Below, one piece after another: positions 5,561-6,077 of a stretch of DNA of 6,077 bases (its first letter is position 1; every line of letters starts with the position of its first letter). The DNA is from Verrucomicrobiales bacterium (GTDB lineage: Bacteria; Verrucomicrobiota; Verrucomicrobiia; Verrucomicrobiales; DEV007). The stretch covers positions 1 through 6,077 of the forward strand of contig SLGN01000612.1 in NCBI GenBank assembly GCA_007123695.1. The letters are read 5' to 3'. The notes under the pieces are model-generated. The model worked only from the letters and a program-made list of their open reading frames with translations, had not been told where the DNA came from and ran no database searches. Made by a program: the position numbers and the translations under genes.

Positions 5561-6077
5561 ATGAGAACATCGCCCGCCCACCCCCTAGAATCCACGCATC
5601 AACGCGGCAGCGTCCTCGTGACCTGCCTCGTCCTCGCCGCGCTCGGGACCCTCGGCGTCGCCGCCTGGTTCTCGCTCGTCGATGCCCGGGGGAACCAGGT
5701 CGAGACCAACCTTATCGCCGCCGAGCGCCGCGCCGCCCTCCGCAACAGCCGCGCCCTCGCCCACCGGGCCTTCTACTCCAGTCGGCTTCACGCCGCCGAA
5801 GGGCTCGCCCAGGACTTCACCTGCGCCCTCCCAGACGGAAAGGGCAGCGCCACGATCCGCGCCTACTCCGGCATTCCTCTCCAATTCGAAGGCGGCTCCC
5901 AGCCCTCGCGCAACGGAGCCACCCCGCCTTCCAGCCTCGGATTCGACGTCGCCGTCGATCTCGGCGACGGCGTCGCCACCCATCGCTGGACCTATCGCCT
6001 GCGCAGCCAGCATCCCGCCCTCGGCGGCGACCTCCTCTCCCTCCATGCCCCGGCGGTGCCGACCGATTCGGCCCCGC
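5561..6077 (+). CDS. PilX/GspK-like minor pilin, N-terminal part (3' end outside window)
   Basis: ATG 5561 opens a frame with no stop up to the right edge (172 full codons plus one base). Residues 14-40 read QRGSVLVTCLVLAALGTLGV and onward, a Gly followed by a hydrophobic helix as in prepilins. The residue at +5 after Gly16 is Thr21 rather than Glu. PilX-type and GspK-type proteins share this N-terminal style (R-G-x-x-L-V), and GspK is known to lack Glu5 and to sit at the fibre tip. A helical stretch rich in Ala, Arg and Glu follows (~41-80; ETNLIAAERRAALRNSRALAHRAF), as is usual after the PilX N-domain. Then comes a probable globular region (~85-172; FDVAVDLGDGVATHRWTYRL). Verrucomicrobial Verru_Chthon cassette protein A is another possible relative. 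No family can be fixed from the fragment. The 18-base spacing from the previous prepilin gene suggests co-expression and assembly in the same minor-pilin complex. Confidence 0.72.
   Translation, partial: MRTSPAHPLESTHQRGSVLVTCLVLAALGTLGVAAWFSLVDARGNQVETNLIAAERRAALRNSRALAHRAFYSSRLHAAEGLAQDFTCALPDGKGSATIRAYSGIPLQFEGGSQPSRNGATPPSSLGFDVAVDLGDGVATHRWTYRLRSQHPALGGDLLSLHAPAVPTDSAP

Larger units (their letters stand above)
748..6077 (+). other. Probable operon: motor ATPase, PilM-N-O-P-like complex, minor pilins
   Basis: Seven co-directional genes are separated by 6, 54, 30, 5, 35 and 18 bases, with no terminator-like hairpin between them. The order (motor, actin-like, two bitopic membrane proteins, exported linker protein, prepilins) follows the canonical type IV pilus alignment-complex order. 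The adhesin-like gene ending at 728 is only 19 bases upstream and may belong to the same transcript. Boundaries on both sides lie outside the window. Confidence 0.7.

Noticed and set aside
4826..5581. Minus-strand open frame (251 codons) opposite the large prepilin
   Set aside because: It is antisense to a gene with a clear class III signal; it is Gly-rich and has no domain or signal peptide.
5585..6046. Minus-strand open frame (153 codons) near the right end
   Set aside because: The + strand here carries the PilX/GspK-like gene from 5561, open to the window edge with a proper prepilin-like helix; the minus frame is its shadow.

Overview
The window is GC-rich (third codon positions are almost all G or C), densely coded, and reads entirely on the + strand. 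It holds eight genes in one direction with gaps of only 5 to 54 bases. Six are complete, one is cut by the left edge and one by the right edge. I see no RNA genes, mobile elements, CRISPR arrays, terminators or clear promoters. The most likely source is a member of the Verrucomicrobiota (or a related PVC-group bacterium). This rests on the high GC, the secreted choice-of-anchor K-like protein, the divergent type IV pilus genes and the prepilin types. It is an inference from style, not from a marker gene.

Layout: (1) 1-728, the C-terminal part of a large secreted protein with a chitobiase-C-like repeat followed by a choice-of-anchor K-like domain. (2) 748-1818, a PilT-type hexameric ATPase with all core nucleotide-binding motifs. 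(3) 1825-2691, a short, divergent actin-fold protein that I read as PilM-like. (4) 2746-3294 and (5) 3325-3861, two small bitopic inner-membrane proteins, each with one N-terminal membrane segment, a coiled coil and a small alpha/beta domain, placed and shaped like PilN and PilO. (6) 3867-4565, an exported protein with an Arg-Asn-Pro-Tyr motif and a small beta domain, placed and shaped like PilP/GspC. (7) 4601-5542, a large prepilin with a class III signal. (8) 5561 to the right edge, a PilX/GspK-like protein with a prepilin-like N-terminus but no Glu at +5.

Taken together, genes 2-8 look like the core of a type IV pilus or type II secretion-like machine. A motor ATPase is followed by the inner-membrane alignment complex in canonical M-N-O-P order, then by minor pilins that would prime or cap the fibre. 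The secretin (PilQ), assembly ATPase (PilB), platform protein (PilC), prepilin peptidase and major pilin are not in the window. The secreted protein just upstream ends without any C-terminal anchor and lies 19 bases from the ATPase gene, so it may be a surface cargo or tip adhesin of this machine. The sequence of every component except the ATPase is far from the textbook families. Assignments of genes 3-6 therefore rest on order, size, topology and partial motifs rather than on strong sequence identity.
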